A stretch of 64,000 nucleotides of DNA from Gracilinema caldarium (GTDB taxonomy: Bacteria > Spirochaetota > Spirochaetia > Treponematales > Breznakiellaceae): positions 1 to 64,000 of the forward strand of contig NZ_JAJUHW010000008.1 of assembly GCF_029265695.1 (NCBI RefSeq), written 5' to 3'. Positions 32,803-41,971 of the stretch are shown in pieces. Below the pieces are notes generated by a model, which was given only the letters and a program-made list of their open reading frames with translations, did not search any database and was not told the origin of the DNA. The position numbers and the translations under genes are program-made. Within the stretch, counting starts at the first letter, position 1; each line of letters starts with the position of its first letter.

Positions 32803-34794
32803 TTATGCATCAGCCCCTTTCTCCTTTTTCGGTTCCGGCAGTTGGGGGACCTGCGGCTTAGCACTATCAAGACCTTCGACTTTGAAAAAGGATACTGAAT
32901 CGAGCAGTACCTGGGCCTGGCCTGAAAGTTCTTCTGCCATGGAAGCCAATTCTTCGCTGGATGAAGCGTTCTCCTGGATCACCTGGTCTAGCTGTAGCAG
33001 GGCCTGATTTACCTGTTCTACCCCAGTCGTTTGTTCCTGGCTGGCTGCGGATATTTCCTGCACAAGATCAGCGGTTTTTTGAATATCCGGAACGATTGTA
33101 TTGATAAGAACCCCTGCCTTTTCAGCTCCCGCAGCTGTCGTTTGGGAAAGGGCGGTAATCTCCTGCGCTGCTTTTTGTGAACGTTCTGCAAGTTTTCGCA
33201 CTTCGCTTGCCACGACGGCAAAACCCTTGCCCGATTCGCCCGCTCGAGCAGCTTCTATAGCCGCATTCAGGGCTAGTAGATTAGTTTGCCGGGCTATTTC
33301 TTCAATAATGTTAACCTTCTCCGCAATCTGCTTCATAGCAAGAACACTTTCGGTAACCGCCCGGCCTCCTTCCTCGGCGGATTTTGCGGACTGACGGGCT
33401 ATTTTTTCTGTTGCCTGGGCGTTTTCTGCGTTTTGTTTTACCGAAGAGCTCATCTCTTCCATAGACGCCGAAACCTCTTCTCCGCTGGCTGCCTGCTCTG
33501 AGGCCCCGGAAGAAAGGGTTTGAGCCGAAGCAGATGCCTGGTTGGCTCCGTCGGAAACTTCCCGCGCGGCAATTTGAATTTCCAGTACCCGCTCTCCGAC
33601 CGCTTCGGCCAGATCTTGCATTGCCTGTACCATTTCGCCTATTTCGTCTTTCCTTTTGCTTAAGACTTCCAGTTTTTTGCCTTCCTGAGTATTGCGGCGG
33701 AAATCTCCTTGGGCAAAACGAACGGCTGCGTTTCTAACCTCCAGGATTGGTCTTGAAAGGGAGAGGGATACGAATGCCAACATCGGAATACCCGCTGCAG
33801 CTACTGCGATACCAAGGAAGATAAGCAGCCAGAGTAAATTCTGTAAAGGCTTAAGCAGCACACTTACCGGCAGCACGATGGCGAGGCTCCAGGGCGTCTG
33901 ATCTTGGCCCACTTGTATAGGTGCGTAAGATAAGTAAGAAATGGCTCCGGTTGCAAGTGCTTTTTTGGTAAGCGTAAAGGGCTTCCCCTGGGCTATGGCG
34001 GTGCGGAGCGCATCTTTTAATTCCGGTGTATCGTCTCCGACTGGCTGTCCTAGCAGTTCTTTTTTAGGATGATAAATGCGTTTTGCGCTGTTGTCGACTA
34101 AAATGCAATAAGTTCCATCCTTTCGAGCATAACCTGCTGCAATTTTCTGGATTTTATCAAGGGCCAGATCGATGCCTGCTACGCCAAGAATGCGGTTTCC
34201 CGCCTTGATGGGCACCGCTAAACTTGTCATAAGGATTTCATCTTCCTTCTTACCGGTATATGAAAAAGAGTAGGGAGCCACCATCACCTCGTTACCTTCG
34301 GAGACAGGCCTTGCATAAAAAGCCCCTTCTACATCCGAATCATTTACCTGGGGCCGATAGAGGCTTCCATCTTTATTTCGTGCCCATGAAGCGGCAAAAC
34401 GTCCCGATGCCGTTTTTAGCAATGATTCAGCTTTTGCAGGATCATCGCCAAATACATTCGGTTCCCAGATGGTCCATACTGAGGTAAAATCTGCGTTTTT
34501 TTCCAGGACAGACTTTAACACTTCGGCGTATGTACGGCGGTCTTTAAGATTAGATGCCCACAGGCCTTCGAACGTATGAGCCAAAGTCCGCGCCGTATCT
34601 ATAGCCACTTCGAGCTGTGCATCAAGTTCACTGGCGTATTGTTTAGCTAATGCGTCTCCTTCCTGGTAAATCTGTTTTGTGACAATTGCGCCTGCTGAAT
34701 TATATGCTACCGCGATAACTATAGTCAGGGCTGTTACATAAATGGCGACAGCGGGTATGAGAATCTTTGCCATAACACCAAACCGAATTTTCAT
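32803..34794 (-). CDS. Methyl-accepting chemotaxis protein with dCache sensor
   Basis: Chemoreceptor of 663 residues. An N-terminal span is followed by a large extracytoplasmic double-Cache domain ([33 protein letters not shown]), the fold that often binds amino acids or small acids. After a second span (about 310-335) comes a HAMP region, then the cytoplasmic signalling domain. The tip is invariant: [20 protein letters not shown] and [16 protein letters not shown]. There is no C-terminal CheR pentapeptide. GAGGAGG precedes the ATG. It feeds the CheA/CheW pathway for flagellar control; a motile spirochaete fits. The ligand is unknown. Confidence 0.95.
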   Translation of the reverse strand: MKIRFGVMAKILIPAVAIYVTALTIVIAVAYNSAGAIVTKQIYQEGDALAKQYASELDAQLEVAIDTARTLAHTFEGLWASNLKDRRTYAEVLKSVLEKNADFTSVWTIWEPNVFGDDPAKAESLLKTASGRFAASWARNKDGSLYRPQVNDSDVEGAFYARPVSEGNEVMVAPYSFSYTGKKEDEILMTSLAVPIKAGNRILGVAGIDLALDKIQKIAAGYARKDGTYCILVDNSAKRIYHPKKELLGQPVGDDTPELKDALRTAIAQGKPFTLTKKALATGAISYLSYAPIQVGQDQTPWSLAIVLPVSVLLKPLQNLLWLLIFLGIAVAAAGIPMLAFVSLSLSRPILEVRNAAVRFAQGDFRRNTQEGKKLEVLSKRKDEIGEMVQAMQDLAEAVGERVLEIQIAAREVSDGANQASASAQTLSSGASEQAASGEEVSASMEEMSSSVKQNAENAQATEKIARQSAKSAEEGGRAVTESVLAMKQIAEKVNIIEEIARQTNLLALNAAIEAARAGESGKGFAVVASEVRKLAERSQKAAQEITALSQTTAAGAEKAGVLINTIVPDIQKTADLVQEISAASQEQTTGVEQVNQALLQLDQVIQENASSSEELASMAEELSGQAQVLLDSVSFFKVEGLDSAKPQVPQLPEPKKEKGADA

Positions 34795-34903
34795 GGGGAC
34801 CTCCTCTGACAGGTAAACGAAACGCCCTTGATAATATGTCTGTTATAAATGATAGAACCTCCATGGAGTAAATGCAAAAAATGCGGTTTGTGTTCCTCAC
34901 CCC

Positions 34904-34932
34904 TTGACCCGATAAAAATTACTCGATAAAAT
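34904..34932 (+). promoter_or_regulatory. Promoter of the hydrogenase-maturation operon
   Basis: TTGACC, exactly 17 bases, TAAAAT. The first gene of the operon begins at 35011, leaving a leader of about 70 bases. Confidence 0.7.
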
Positions 34933-35010
34933 AAAGACGACTGAGAGGGAGGATTGTCCCGACCTCAAGGTGTACTTCAGGTGTCCAGTTCGGATCCAAA
35001 GGAGTTTCCA

Positions 35011-35289
35011 ATGGAGAAGAGAATCGGCATTGTAGCCATCCTTATTCAAGGCCGCGAATCGGTCGGCCAGGTTAATCAAATCCTCTCATCCCACAACCAC
35101 ATTATCCAGGGCCGTCTTGGTATGCCTTTCCGGGACAAGGGCGTACAGGTCATTTCCCTGGTCGTCGAAGGATCGACAGACCAAATCGGGGCTTTAACAG
35201 GTCCCCTGGGGCGCCTTAAGGGCGTTCAGGTCAAGTCGGTTCTGACGGGATACCGGGAGGATTCCAATGAAAACACAGACCCATCTTGA
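35011..35289 (+). CDS. TM1266-like [FeFe]-hydrogenase system regulator
   Basis: A 92-residue protein with an ACT-like fold (RIGIVAILIQGRESVGQVNQ; GVQVISLVVEGSTDQIGALTGPLGRLKGV), which matches the small proteins annotated as iron-only hydrogenase system regulators and found beside hydEFG. It has no DNA-binding domain, so the name is historical; it may bind a ligand or metal, or act on protein partners. The ATG at 35011 has AAAGGAG 6 bases upstream; the longer reading from 34954 lacks a site. It overlaps hydG by 23 bases, i.e. the hydG ribosome site and start lie inside it, so the two are coupled. Confidence 0.85.
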   Translation: MEKRIGIVAILIQGRESVGQVNQILSSHNHIIQGRLGMPFRDKGVQVISLVVEGSTDQIGALTGPLGRLKGVQVKSVLTGYREDSNENTDPS

Positions 35290-36817
35290 TGAACCCGCGG
35301 TGGCGGCGGCACAAAGCCCCGGGGCTTTGGCACAGCGCGCCGGATATCCATCAACCTTTTTGGACTATCAAAAGCTTTCTGACCTTTCCCGCTGTCCGGC
35401 TCCTTCCGCAAGCCGGGTTGGTGAAATCCTGGAAAAGGCGCGGACCTTGCAGGGCCTTACGGCAGAGGAAGCGGCGGAGCTCGCAGCGATAGGTGACCCT
35501 GAACAGATGCGGCAGCTGTTGGCGACCGCAGGCTGGGTAAAGGAACAGATTTACGGCAAGCGGATGGTCCTCTTTGCGCCCCTGTACACGGGAAATTACT
35601 GTGTTAACAACTGTGTGTACTGCGGTTTCCGTGTAGATAACCGGGACATGAGGCGGGTTGTCCTTTCTATGGATGAAATTGCCCGGCAGACGGAGATACT
35701 CCTTTCCCAGGGCCATAAGCGCATTCTTATTATTTCAGGAGAGTCGCCGAAACAGTCTTTGGACTATACCCTTAAGGCTATCGAAACCTGCTATGCGGTG
35801 CGGGTCGGCACTGCCCGGGTGCGGCGTATCAATGTGGAGCTTGCACCCCTCGATGTGGAGGGTTTCCGGGCTCTGAAAAAGGCTGGCATCGGCACCTATG
35901 TTTGTTTTCAGGAAACCTATGACCCGGATCTGTACCGCAGGGCCCATCCGTCGGGCCCCAAAGCGGATTATCTCTACAGGCTTTCTGTAATGGACCGGGC
36001 CATGGAAGGGGGGTGCGACGATATTGGACTCGGGGCCCTCTTTGGCCTCGGATCCTGGCGTTATGAACTGGTAGCCCTGCTGGAGCATGCCCGCCACCTG
36101 GAAGAAACATTCGGTTGGGGGCCCCACACGGTAAGCGTGCCCCGGATCGAATACGCCCCCGGGGCGCCCTGGGCGGAGGTGGTGCCCAATCCGGTCTCGG
36201 ACGACGACTTTCGCAAAATTGTGGCTATTCTCCGCATCGCCCGGCCCTCGGTGGGGATTATTCTTTCTACCCGGGAGCGGACCGAATTCCGCAAGGAACT
36301 CCTCGCCTACGGGGTAAGCCAAATTTCCGCCGGTTCCCGTACTGATCCGGGGGGCTACGAAGCAGACGGGCCGCAGGATAAGTCTGAGGCCGCTCCCGCT
36401 GCCAGCGCGACAACTCTGGCCGCTGCAGCAGCCCTGGGATGCCCAGCGTCTAAGCCCGGTGCGGCCCAGCATCCTGCTCAGTTTGCCATCGGCGATCACC
36501 GGGGGCTCGAAGAAACCATATCGGATCTCATAGATGACGGGTATGTCCCCAGCTTTTGTACCGGCTGCTACCGCAGGGGCCGGACCGGCGCGGACTTTAT
36601 GGATCTGGCCAAGCCGGGGCTAATCAAGGAATTCTGTCTTCCTAATGGACTTGTTTCTTTTGCGGAGTATCTCTATGACTATGCATCCCCTGCAACTCGG
36701 GAAAAGGGTCTTGCCTTGATCCGCCGTATGCAGGCAGAGGCTACACCAAAGGGCAGGGTATATTTGGAGAAAGCCCTCGCTGAAACCGAGGCCGGAGCAC
36801 GGGATCTGTATTTATGA
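35267..36817 (+). CDS. hydG: [FeFe]-hydrogenase maturation radical SAM enzyme HydG
   Basis: Radical SAM tyrosine lyase that makes the CO and CN ligands of the H-cluster as an Fe(CO)2(CN)-cysteine synthon. The radical SAM cluster motif CVNNCVYC lies at Cys112, Cys116 and Cys119. The C-terminal CxxC for the auxiliary cluster is FCTGCYRRGRTG near residue 430. The protein has 516 residues; a stretch at about 365-403, rich in Ala and containing PAASATTLAAAAALG, looks like an insertion between GSRTDPGGY and FAIGDHRGLEE, which are adjacent in other HydG proteins. GGAGG stands 6 bases before the ATG, which lies inside the preceding gene. Its stop overlaps hydE by four bases. Confidence 0.96.
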   Translation: MKTQTHLDEPAVAAAQSPGALAQRAGYPSTFLDYQKLSDLSRCPAPSASRVGEILEKARTLQGLTAEEAAELAAIGDPEQMRQLLATAGWVKEQIYGKRMVLFAPLYTGNYCVNNCVYCGFRVDNRDMRRVVLSMDEIARQTEILLSQGHKRILIISGESPKQSLDYTLKAIETCYAVRVGTARVRRINVELAPLDVEGFRALKKAGIGTYVCFQETYDPDLYRRAHPSGPKADYLYRLSVMDRAMEGGCDDIGLGALFGLGSWRYELVALLEHARHLEETFGWGPHTVSVPRIEYAPGAPWAEVVPNPVSDDDFRKIVAILRIARPSVGIILSTRERTEFRKELLAYGVSQISAGSRTDPGGYEADGPQDKSEAAPAASATTLAAAAALGCPASKPGAAQHPAQFAIGDHRGLEETISDLIDDGYVPSFCTGCYRRGRTGADFMDLAKPGLIKEFCLPNGLVSFAEYLYDYASPATREKGLALIRRMQAEATPKGRVYLEKALAETEAGARDLYL

Positions 36818-37914
36818 ACAATCCGTTTAACACTGCGCCGTCTATCTCCGCGCCTGCCGATTTAACACTTGTCGGTTCTGCGCCAGGGCGGCTTCCTGTT
36901 CAAGGAGCCAGCGAAGCGGAAATCCGGGACTTAGCTACACTCCCCTTGGATGAACTCAAAGCTCTGGCCCGCAAAACCGCCGATGCGGTCCATGGTAACA
37001 AGGTGCTGCTCAGAGGGCTTATTGAAGTAACTAACCACTGTGCCATGAACTGCCTCTATTGCGGAATCAGGCGAAGCAACGGTAGCACGGTCCGGTATCG
37101 GCTGAGCCATGAGGAACTCGCTGAGACGATACGGGCGGGGCGGCGGGCCGGGTTTATGACCTTTGTGCTCCAGGGCGGGGAGGACCCAGCCCTTACAGGG
37201 GAGGGGCTCCTGCGGCTTACCGAGACAGCCCGGGCCGCCGCCGGGCCGGAGGCCGCCATCACCTTGAGTTTCGGCATCAGAAGCCGCAGGGAATACCAGG
37301 AACTAAAGGTGGCGGGGGCTGACCGCTACCTGATGCGCTTCGAGACCGCCGACGCGGATCTGCACCGGTACCTCCGGGCCGGTATCAGCTTGGAGCGGCG
37401 GCTCCGGGCCCTGGAGGATCTGCGGGCCGCGGGGCTGCAGCTTGGCTCGGGCTTTATGACGGGCCTTCCCGGCGAAACGGAGGAGACCCTTATCCAGAAT
37501 ATCCTCCTAGCCGCAAGCCTCGGGATGGAAATGGGCGGGGTTGGGCCCTTTATTCCCCATCCGGCAACCCCCCTTGCGGCTTCCCCGGGAGGAGACCTTG
37601 AACGGGCAGTTCGGGCCACGGCCCTCCTCAGGCTTGCCCTGCCGGCCTGCCATATTCCGGCCACCACTGCCGCGGGTTCTATCCATCCCGAGGGCCGGGA
37701 ACAGATGCTCGAAGCGGGGGCCAATGTCCTTATGCCGAACATAACGCCGGTTTTGCAGAAAAAACATTACCTCCTGTATCCGGGTAAAATTTGTATTGAT
37801 GAATCGGGCTTCCACTGTGTGGGTTGTCTTTCGGTTCGGGTGATGAGCCGGGGGCTCAGCTTAAGCTGGGACCGGGGAGACTCGCTGGGCTTTTATGAAA
37901 GGGTGCAACCATGA
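36814..37914 (+). CDS. hydE: [FeFe]-hydrogenase maturation radical SAM enzyme HydE
   Basis: Radical SAM enzyme (366 residues) that converts the HydG product into the diiron precursor taken up by HydF. The cluster motif is CAMNCLYC at Cys76, Cys80 and Cys83. A second set, C-x7-C-x2-C (CIDESGFHCVGC), near the C-terminus, has exactly the spacing of the optional [2Fe-2S] site known in Thermotoga HydE. The glycine-rich segment QGGEDPALTGEGLL and LPGETEETL are typical. ATGA overlap with hydG, and the lyase gene follows 10 bases later, so the order is hydG-hydE-lyase-hydF. Confidence 0.96.
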   Translation: MNNPFNTAPSISAPADLTLVGSAPGRLPVQGASEAEIRDLATLPLDELKALARKTADAVHGNKVLLRGLIEVTNHCAMNCLYCGIRRSNGSTVRYRLSHEELAETIRAGRRAGFMTFVLQGGEDPALTGEGLLRLTETARAAAGPEAAITLSFGIRSRREYQELKVAGADRYLMRFETADADLHRYLRAGISLERRLRALEDLRAAGLQLGSGFMTGLPGETEETLIQNILLAASLGMEMGGVGPFIPHPATPLAASPGGDLERAVRATALLRLALPACHIPATTAAGSIHPEGREQMLEAGANVLMPNITPVLQKKHYLLYPGKICIDESGFHCVGCLSVRVMSRGLSLSWDRGDSLGFYERVQP

Positions 37915-37924
37915 GGAGTCGAAT

Positions 37925-39361
37925 ATGAGCATGAAACAGACCCAGGCGGCGGTCCGCAATTTCGGTCAGGGCCAGACCCCGCCAGAGTTTATTCAGGCCC
38001 TGGCGGAAGTAAAAGAAGCGGCTCTGCGGGCCCTGCAAGAAACTGAACAACCCTGGCCGGATAGGGTTTTTGAGGTAGTACTTCAGGTGCTGCAGGAGAT
38101 TTGCTCTGGTGCTTTGGACAGTCGGTTCCCCCTGGACTTAGCCCAGGGAGGGGCGGGGACAAGCCTCCATATGAATATCTGTGAAGTCCTGGCCGACGAA
38201 GTAGAAGGGCAGCTCGGGCAGTCCGGTTTGTTTCATCCTTTAGACGACGGCGCCCGCTCCCAGTCTACTAACGATGTGGTCAGCACCGCCGCAGTTATAG
38301 TGGTTCTGCGTCGCCTTTTGCGCCTTGAAAAGGCAGTCATCGCCCTGCAGGAGGCATTGGTTGAACGGGAACAGGCTTGGCGGGGGATTCCAGTAATGGG
38401 CCGCACCGAGTGGCAGGACGCCCTCCCCATGGATCTTTCCCAGGTAGCCTCCGCCTGGGCAGGATCGGCTGAACGGGACCGGTGGCGCCTCGGAAAACTA
38501 AAAGAGCGCTGCAGAACCATTCCCCTGGGCGGCACCGCCACTGGTACGGGCACAGGGGCATCGGCAGCCTACCTGTTTGCGGCGGAACAGCAGCTCCGCA
38601 GGCTCACCGGTCTCCCGCTGCAGCGGAGCCAGAACCTGACCGATGCGGTGACCCAGCGGGATGACTTTGCCGAGGTGGCTAACGGGTTTGCGCTGATTGG
38701 GGCCAATATGGTAAAGCTGTGCCGGGATCTCATGTTTTATACATCAACAGTGGTTGGGGAACTGGAACATCCCGCATTGCAATGGGGCTCCACCGCCATG
38801 CCGGTAAAGACTAATCCGGTGCTTTTAGAGTTTGCCATGGGCCTCAGTATCAGGGCCCAGCACCGGGCCGCGTCCATAGTTCACTATGCCCAGGAGGGTT
38901 TTCTCCAGCTTAATGCCTTTACCCCCTTTATGGTAGACGCCTTTATCGATGCCGCTTCCGATCTGGAACGGGCCCTCATCACCCTGTCCCGGGACCTGCT
39001 TCCGGCCCTCCAAGTCAGGCCTGACCGCTGTGTCCGTAACATACTGCGATCCCGGGCCCTGCTTAACCTCTTTCGCAGCGATCTCCCCTACGAGGAGCTT
39101 AAGGAGCTTGTCGATTCGTGGGAGGCTGAGGGTAGCGACTTAGACGCGGGTGTTTCAGGCATGCTTGGGCGGTTTGTGGGCGAATTATCCCGCCGCACGG
39201 GGCTAGAAATTGGCCTTATACAGCAGCGGTGCGCTCCCCTGTTTTGGTGTGTAAACAGACATGGTACCCCCCTGTTTAGCTCAGCGGACTTACATACTTT
39301 TAGCCTGGCTATTGCTAAAGCTCAGTGCCCAGGGGAGACCGACTCCCAGAAGGAGCAGTGA
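37925..39361 (+). CDS. Aspartase/fumarase-superfamily lyase of the hyd cluster
   Basis: A 478-residue member of the aspartase/fumarase superfamily, the same length as E. coli aspartase. QGGAGTSLHMNICEVLADE and the region GARSQSTNDVVSTA match the substrate-binding segments of aspartase. The mobile signature loop reads GSTAMPVKTNPV, fitting the family pattern GSxxMPxKxNP with the catalytic Ser. Aspartase releases ammonia and fumarate from aspartate. Placed between hydE and hydF, it could supply ammonia for the bridging amine of the H-cluster ligand; this is inference. GAGGAG stands 6 bases before the ATG at 37925. Reaction type could also differ: the central region WRGIPVMGRTEWQDALP shows the usual GRTHxQ as GRTEWQ. 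Confidence 0.85.
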   Translation: MSMKQTQAAVRNFGQGQTPPEFIQALAEVKEAALRALQETEQPWPDRVFEVVLQVLQEICSGALDSRFPLDLAQGGAGTSLHMNICEVLADEVEGQLGQSGLFHPLDDGARSQSTNDVVSTAAVIVVLRRLLRLEKAVIALQEALVEREQAWRGIPVMGRTEWQDALPMDLSQVASAWAGSAERDRWRLGKLKERCRTIPLGGTATGTGTGASAAYLFAAEQQLRRLTGLPLQRSQNLTDAVTQRDDFAEVANGFALIGANMVKLCRDLMFYTSTVVGELEHPALQWGSTAMPVKTNPVLLEFAMGLSIRAQHRAASIVHYAQEGFLQLNAFTPFMVDAFIDAASDLERALITLSRDLLPALQVRPDRCVRNILRSRALLNLFRSDLPYEELKELVDSWEAEGSDLDAGVSGMLGRFVGELSRRTGLEIGLIQQRCAPLFWCVNRHGTPLFSSADLHTFSLAIAKAQCPGETDSQKEQ

Positions 39362-39363
39362 AC

Positions 39364-40662
39364 ATGATGATGACAGAAAAGATGCAGGAGGCAATGCCGG
39401 TCCTGCAGAGTCCCCTCTCAGAGTCTGCGGCTATTGTGGTGACCGGGCTTAGAAATGCGGGAAAGTCCAGTTTGATAAACACCCTTTTTGAGCGGGATGT
39501 TTCCATTGTGTCCCCAGTTCCGGGAACCACCACTGACCCGGTGAGCCGTAAAATGGAGCTTCCCGGCTGGGGCCCTGTCGCCTTTGTGGATACCGCCGGT
39601 ATCGATGATGAAGGTGAACTGGGCGAGAAGCGGCGGGAAAAGACCGAGGCGCGCCTAGCTTCTGCTGCAGCGTATATTTTCGTAACCCCGGGCCACCGGG
39701 GCGTAGCTGGGGAAGAAAAAAAGCTTCTTGAGCGGCTCATTGCAAGCGGGAAGCCCCTGGTCATAGCCGTAACCCACGGAGACCAGCCGAACCATGGGGA
39801 AAAACAGCAATGGCTCGACGGGCTTGTTGCAGGGGGCTGCAAAATGGTTCGGGTGGATAACACTTCCCGCTCTGGCGGGTCGGAACTTCGCCGGCTTCTT
39901 TCTGCCCTGGCGGATCGGGCTGAGTTCGAAAGCGGCCCCTTGGACGGGCTTGTCCGCGAAGGAGACCATCTTTTGCTTGTGGTTCCCATCGACCTGGCGG
40001 CTCCCCGGGGGAGACTCATACAACCCCAGGTGGAAACCATCCGGGACGCCCTGGACCGGGACTGCCGGGTAACGGTGGTAAAGGAACGGGAACTCTACGA
40101 GGCCTACCGGAGTTTTCGCGAACCGCCCCGGCTTGTCATTACTGACAGTCAGGTCTTTTCCAAGGCGGCCGCCGACATCGACCCAGACCAGGCCCTGACG
40201 AGTTTCTCCATCCTGTTTGCCCGGAAAAAGGGAGAGCTTGCTTCTTTGGTGCGGGGGCTCCGGGCCCTGGAGCGTTTTAAGCGCGGCGGCCGCGTCTTTG
40301 TGATGGAAGCCTGTTCCCACCACCGGGGAGCCGATGATATTGCATCGGTAAAAATCCCCCGTCTCTTTGCCCGCCTGGTTACTCCCGATGCCCGGTTCCA
40401 GACGGTCCGCCAGCTTCCAGAGGATCTGAGTCCTGAGGACCTGGTGATTCATTGCGCGGGCTGCATGATGACCGGCAACGCAATGAGACACCGTTTGCAA
40501 ACCATTGAGGCTCGGGGCGTCCCGGTAACCAATTATGGCCTCTTCCTTGCCTGGGCGAACGGGCTTTTGCCCCGGGCTATCAATATGCTTCCCGAATTTC
40601 CAATTCTCTATCCCGCTGGCGGATTGCCCGGTATTGGGAGTGGTAAAATTTTACCGCGTTGA
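39364..40662 (+). CDS. hydF: [FeFe]-hydrogenase maturation GTPase HydF
   Basis: Scaffold GTPase (432 residues) on which the diiron subcluster is completed and handed to apo-hydrogenase. The G domain has the P-loop GLRNAGKSSLIN, the switch VPGTTTDPVS and AFVDTAGIDDEG; the guanine motif NKxD is replaced by THGDQ. The C-terminal 4Fe-4S ligands appear as CSHH (C-x-H) and, about 45 residues later, HCAGC. The start is an ATG triplet at 39364-39372; AAGGAG is 8 bases before the first. The stop of the lyase gene is 2 bases upstream. The last 83 bases overlap the end of the MATE gene on the opposite strand. Confidence 0.95.
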   Translation: MMMTEKMQEAMPVLQSPLSESAAIVVTGLRNAGKSSLINTLFERDVSIVSPVPGTTTDPVSRKMELPGWGPVAFVDTAGIDDEGELGEKRREKTEARLASAAAYIFVTPGHRGVAGEEKKLLERLIASGKPLVIAVTHGDQPNHGEKQQWLDGLVAGGCKMVRVDNTSRSGGSELRRLLSALADRAEFESGPLDGLVREGDHLLLVVPIDLAAPRGRLIQPQVETIRDALDRDCRVTVVKERELYEAYRSFREPPRLVITDSQVFSKAAADIDPDQALTSFSILFARKKGELASLVRGLRALERFKRGGRVFVMEACSHHRGADDIASVKIPRLFARLVTPDARFQTVRQLPEDLSPEDLVIHCAGCMMTGNAMRHRLQTIEARGVPVTNYGLFLAWANGLLPRAINMLPEFPILYPAGGLPGIGSGKILPR

Positions 40663-41950
40663 TGCCGGATCGGATGCCTTCGTCGACAAATACGGCTAAA
40701 AGGAGCGCCATAAGCCTCATTTCAGTGGTAACCAAAAGGATCCAGCAGGTGGCTACTATGAGTATGGTGCCGCCTATTTGGGTGTAGAGCATCCAGACCG
40801 TATTGCCTGTGCCTCGTATAGAATTGCCGGCAATAATGTTGAGTGCCTTGGTGAACATAGTGGTGCCGAAGAATACAAGGTATGGTGCGAGATGCACGGC
40901 GGTTGCCTGGCTGTGCCCAAAGAGCATGATAATCTGGCGGGGAAAAAGGGCGATTAACACCATGGTCAATGCGCTCGCCGCTTGGGAAAAGGCAATTGAA
41001 TAATTAGCCGCAAGCAGAGCCTCCCGCGGATTTTTAGCCCCCGTGGCTTGGCCGACCAAAACCATACCAGCCACACCGATGCCGTTATAGAGGCTCATGG
41101 AAAGCATGATAAGGGTGTTAAACATACCGAAGAGTCCGCTCGATTCCTGGTCGTAGCTGTTAATCATACCGATCATAAGGACCTGGCCGATGGTCCAAAG
41201 TATATATTCCAATCCAACGGGAATGCCGAGCTTGAGTACCTTGCCAAAGAGGGCCGGAACCGGCCTTAGTACGGCCCTGCGGCGGATCGCAAGCACCTTG
41301 AACCGGAAAAGAAGGATAAAGAGAGCGAGATCTCCCAGAATAGCTGAAAGAGCTGTTGCCAGGGCCGCTCCGGCGATCCCGAGTTCCGGGAAACCGAGCT
41401 TTCCGAATATCATTACCCAGTCAAGGAAAATATTGATGATACACTTGGAGATAGCCACCACCATGATCGGCCGGGTGTTCCCGACTCCCTGGAACACCGC
41501 ATTAGCGGTCATTCCAAAACCGGTGGTTAAAAATTGCAGGGAAAGGTTTGTAACATAAGCTGTTCCTAGAGCAAGGACTACGCCTTTGGCTCCAACCAAC
41601 GAAAGCACCAGAGCTCCAGAGCTGCGCCAGAAGAGCAGGTAGATCAGGGATATGACCACATTAAAAAAGAGCGCGGTCTCTACAAAGCGCCGGGTTGTAA
41701 GGTGCCGTTTTGCGCCGATGCTTTGGGATACGATAATGGTGACACCCTGGGTTATGGCCATAAAAAAGGAAAAGAGCACAAAAAAGGGCTGGAGTACATT
41801 ATTGACCGCAGAAAGGCCCCCTGAGGGATCGTACTGGCCGATAAAAGCCATGTCGGTGAGAATAAAGACATACTCTACCAGGGATTGCAGCGTAATTGGC
41901 AGGGCAATCGCAAAAATTGTTTTAGAGTAGGACGCTAATTTTTTCAACAT
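40580..41950 (-). CDS. MATE family efflux transporter
   Basis: A 456-residue antiporter with twelve spans, in the NorM/DinF-type multidrug exporters. Two similar halves can be seen: SLVEYVFILTDMAFIGQYDPSGGLSAV in the first, GLEYILWTIGQVLMIGMINSYD in the second. VFQGVGNTRPIMVVAISKCIINIFLDWVMIF is typical of the family (short landmarks: VFQGVGNTRP, IFLDWVMIF). AAGGA stands about 9 bases before the ATG. The final 28 codons lie antisense to the end of hydF. The carrier gene downstream of it is on the same strand, 22 bases upstream in map order, so cotranscription with it is likely. Substrate unknown. Confidence 0.92.
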   Translation of the reverse strand: MLKKLASYSKTIFAIALPITLQSLVEYVFILTDMAFIGQYDPSGGLSAVNNVLQPFFVLFSFFMAITQGVTIIVSQSIGAKRHLTTRRFVETALFFNVVISLIYLLFWRSSGALVLSLVGAKGVVLALGTAYVTNLSLQFLTTGFGMTANAVFQGVGNTRPIMVVAISKCIINIFLDWVMIFGKLGFPELGIAGAALATALSAILGDLALFILLFRFKVLAIRRRAVLRPVPALFGKVLKLGIPVGLEYILWTIGQVLMIGMINSYDQESSGLFGMFNTLIMLSMSLYNGIGVAGMVLVGQATGAKNPREALLAANYSIAFSQAASALTMVLIALFPRQIIMLFGHSQATAVHLAPYLVFFGTTMFTKALNIIAGNSIRGTGNTVWMLYTQIGGTILIVATCWILLVTTEMRLMALLLAVFVDEGIRSGINAVKFYHSQYRAIRQRDRELEIREAY

Positions 41951-41971
41951 TGTTTGTGTATTCCTTGGTTT

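Noticed and set aside
35735-36499. Long minus-strand frame (254 codons) opposite hydG
   Set aside because: It lies wholly antisense to a well-conserved enzyme, has no ribosome site, and its composition (Pro, Gly, Arg rich) is that of a reverse-strand shadow in high-GC coding DNA.
39655-40500. Minus-strand frame of 281 codons opposite hydF
   Set aside because: Shadow of the HydF gene; no ribosome site or protein features.
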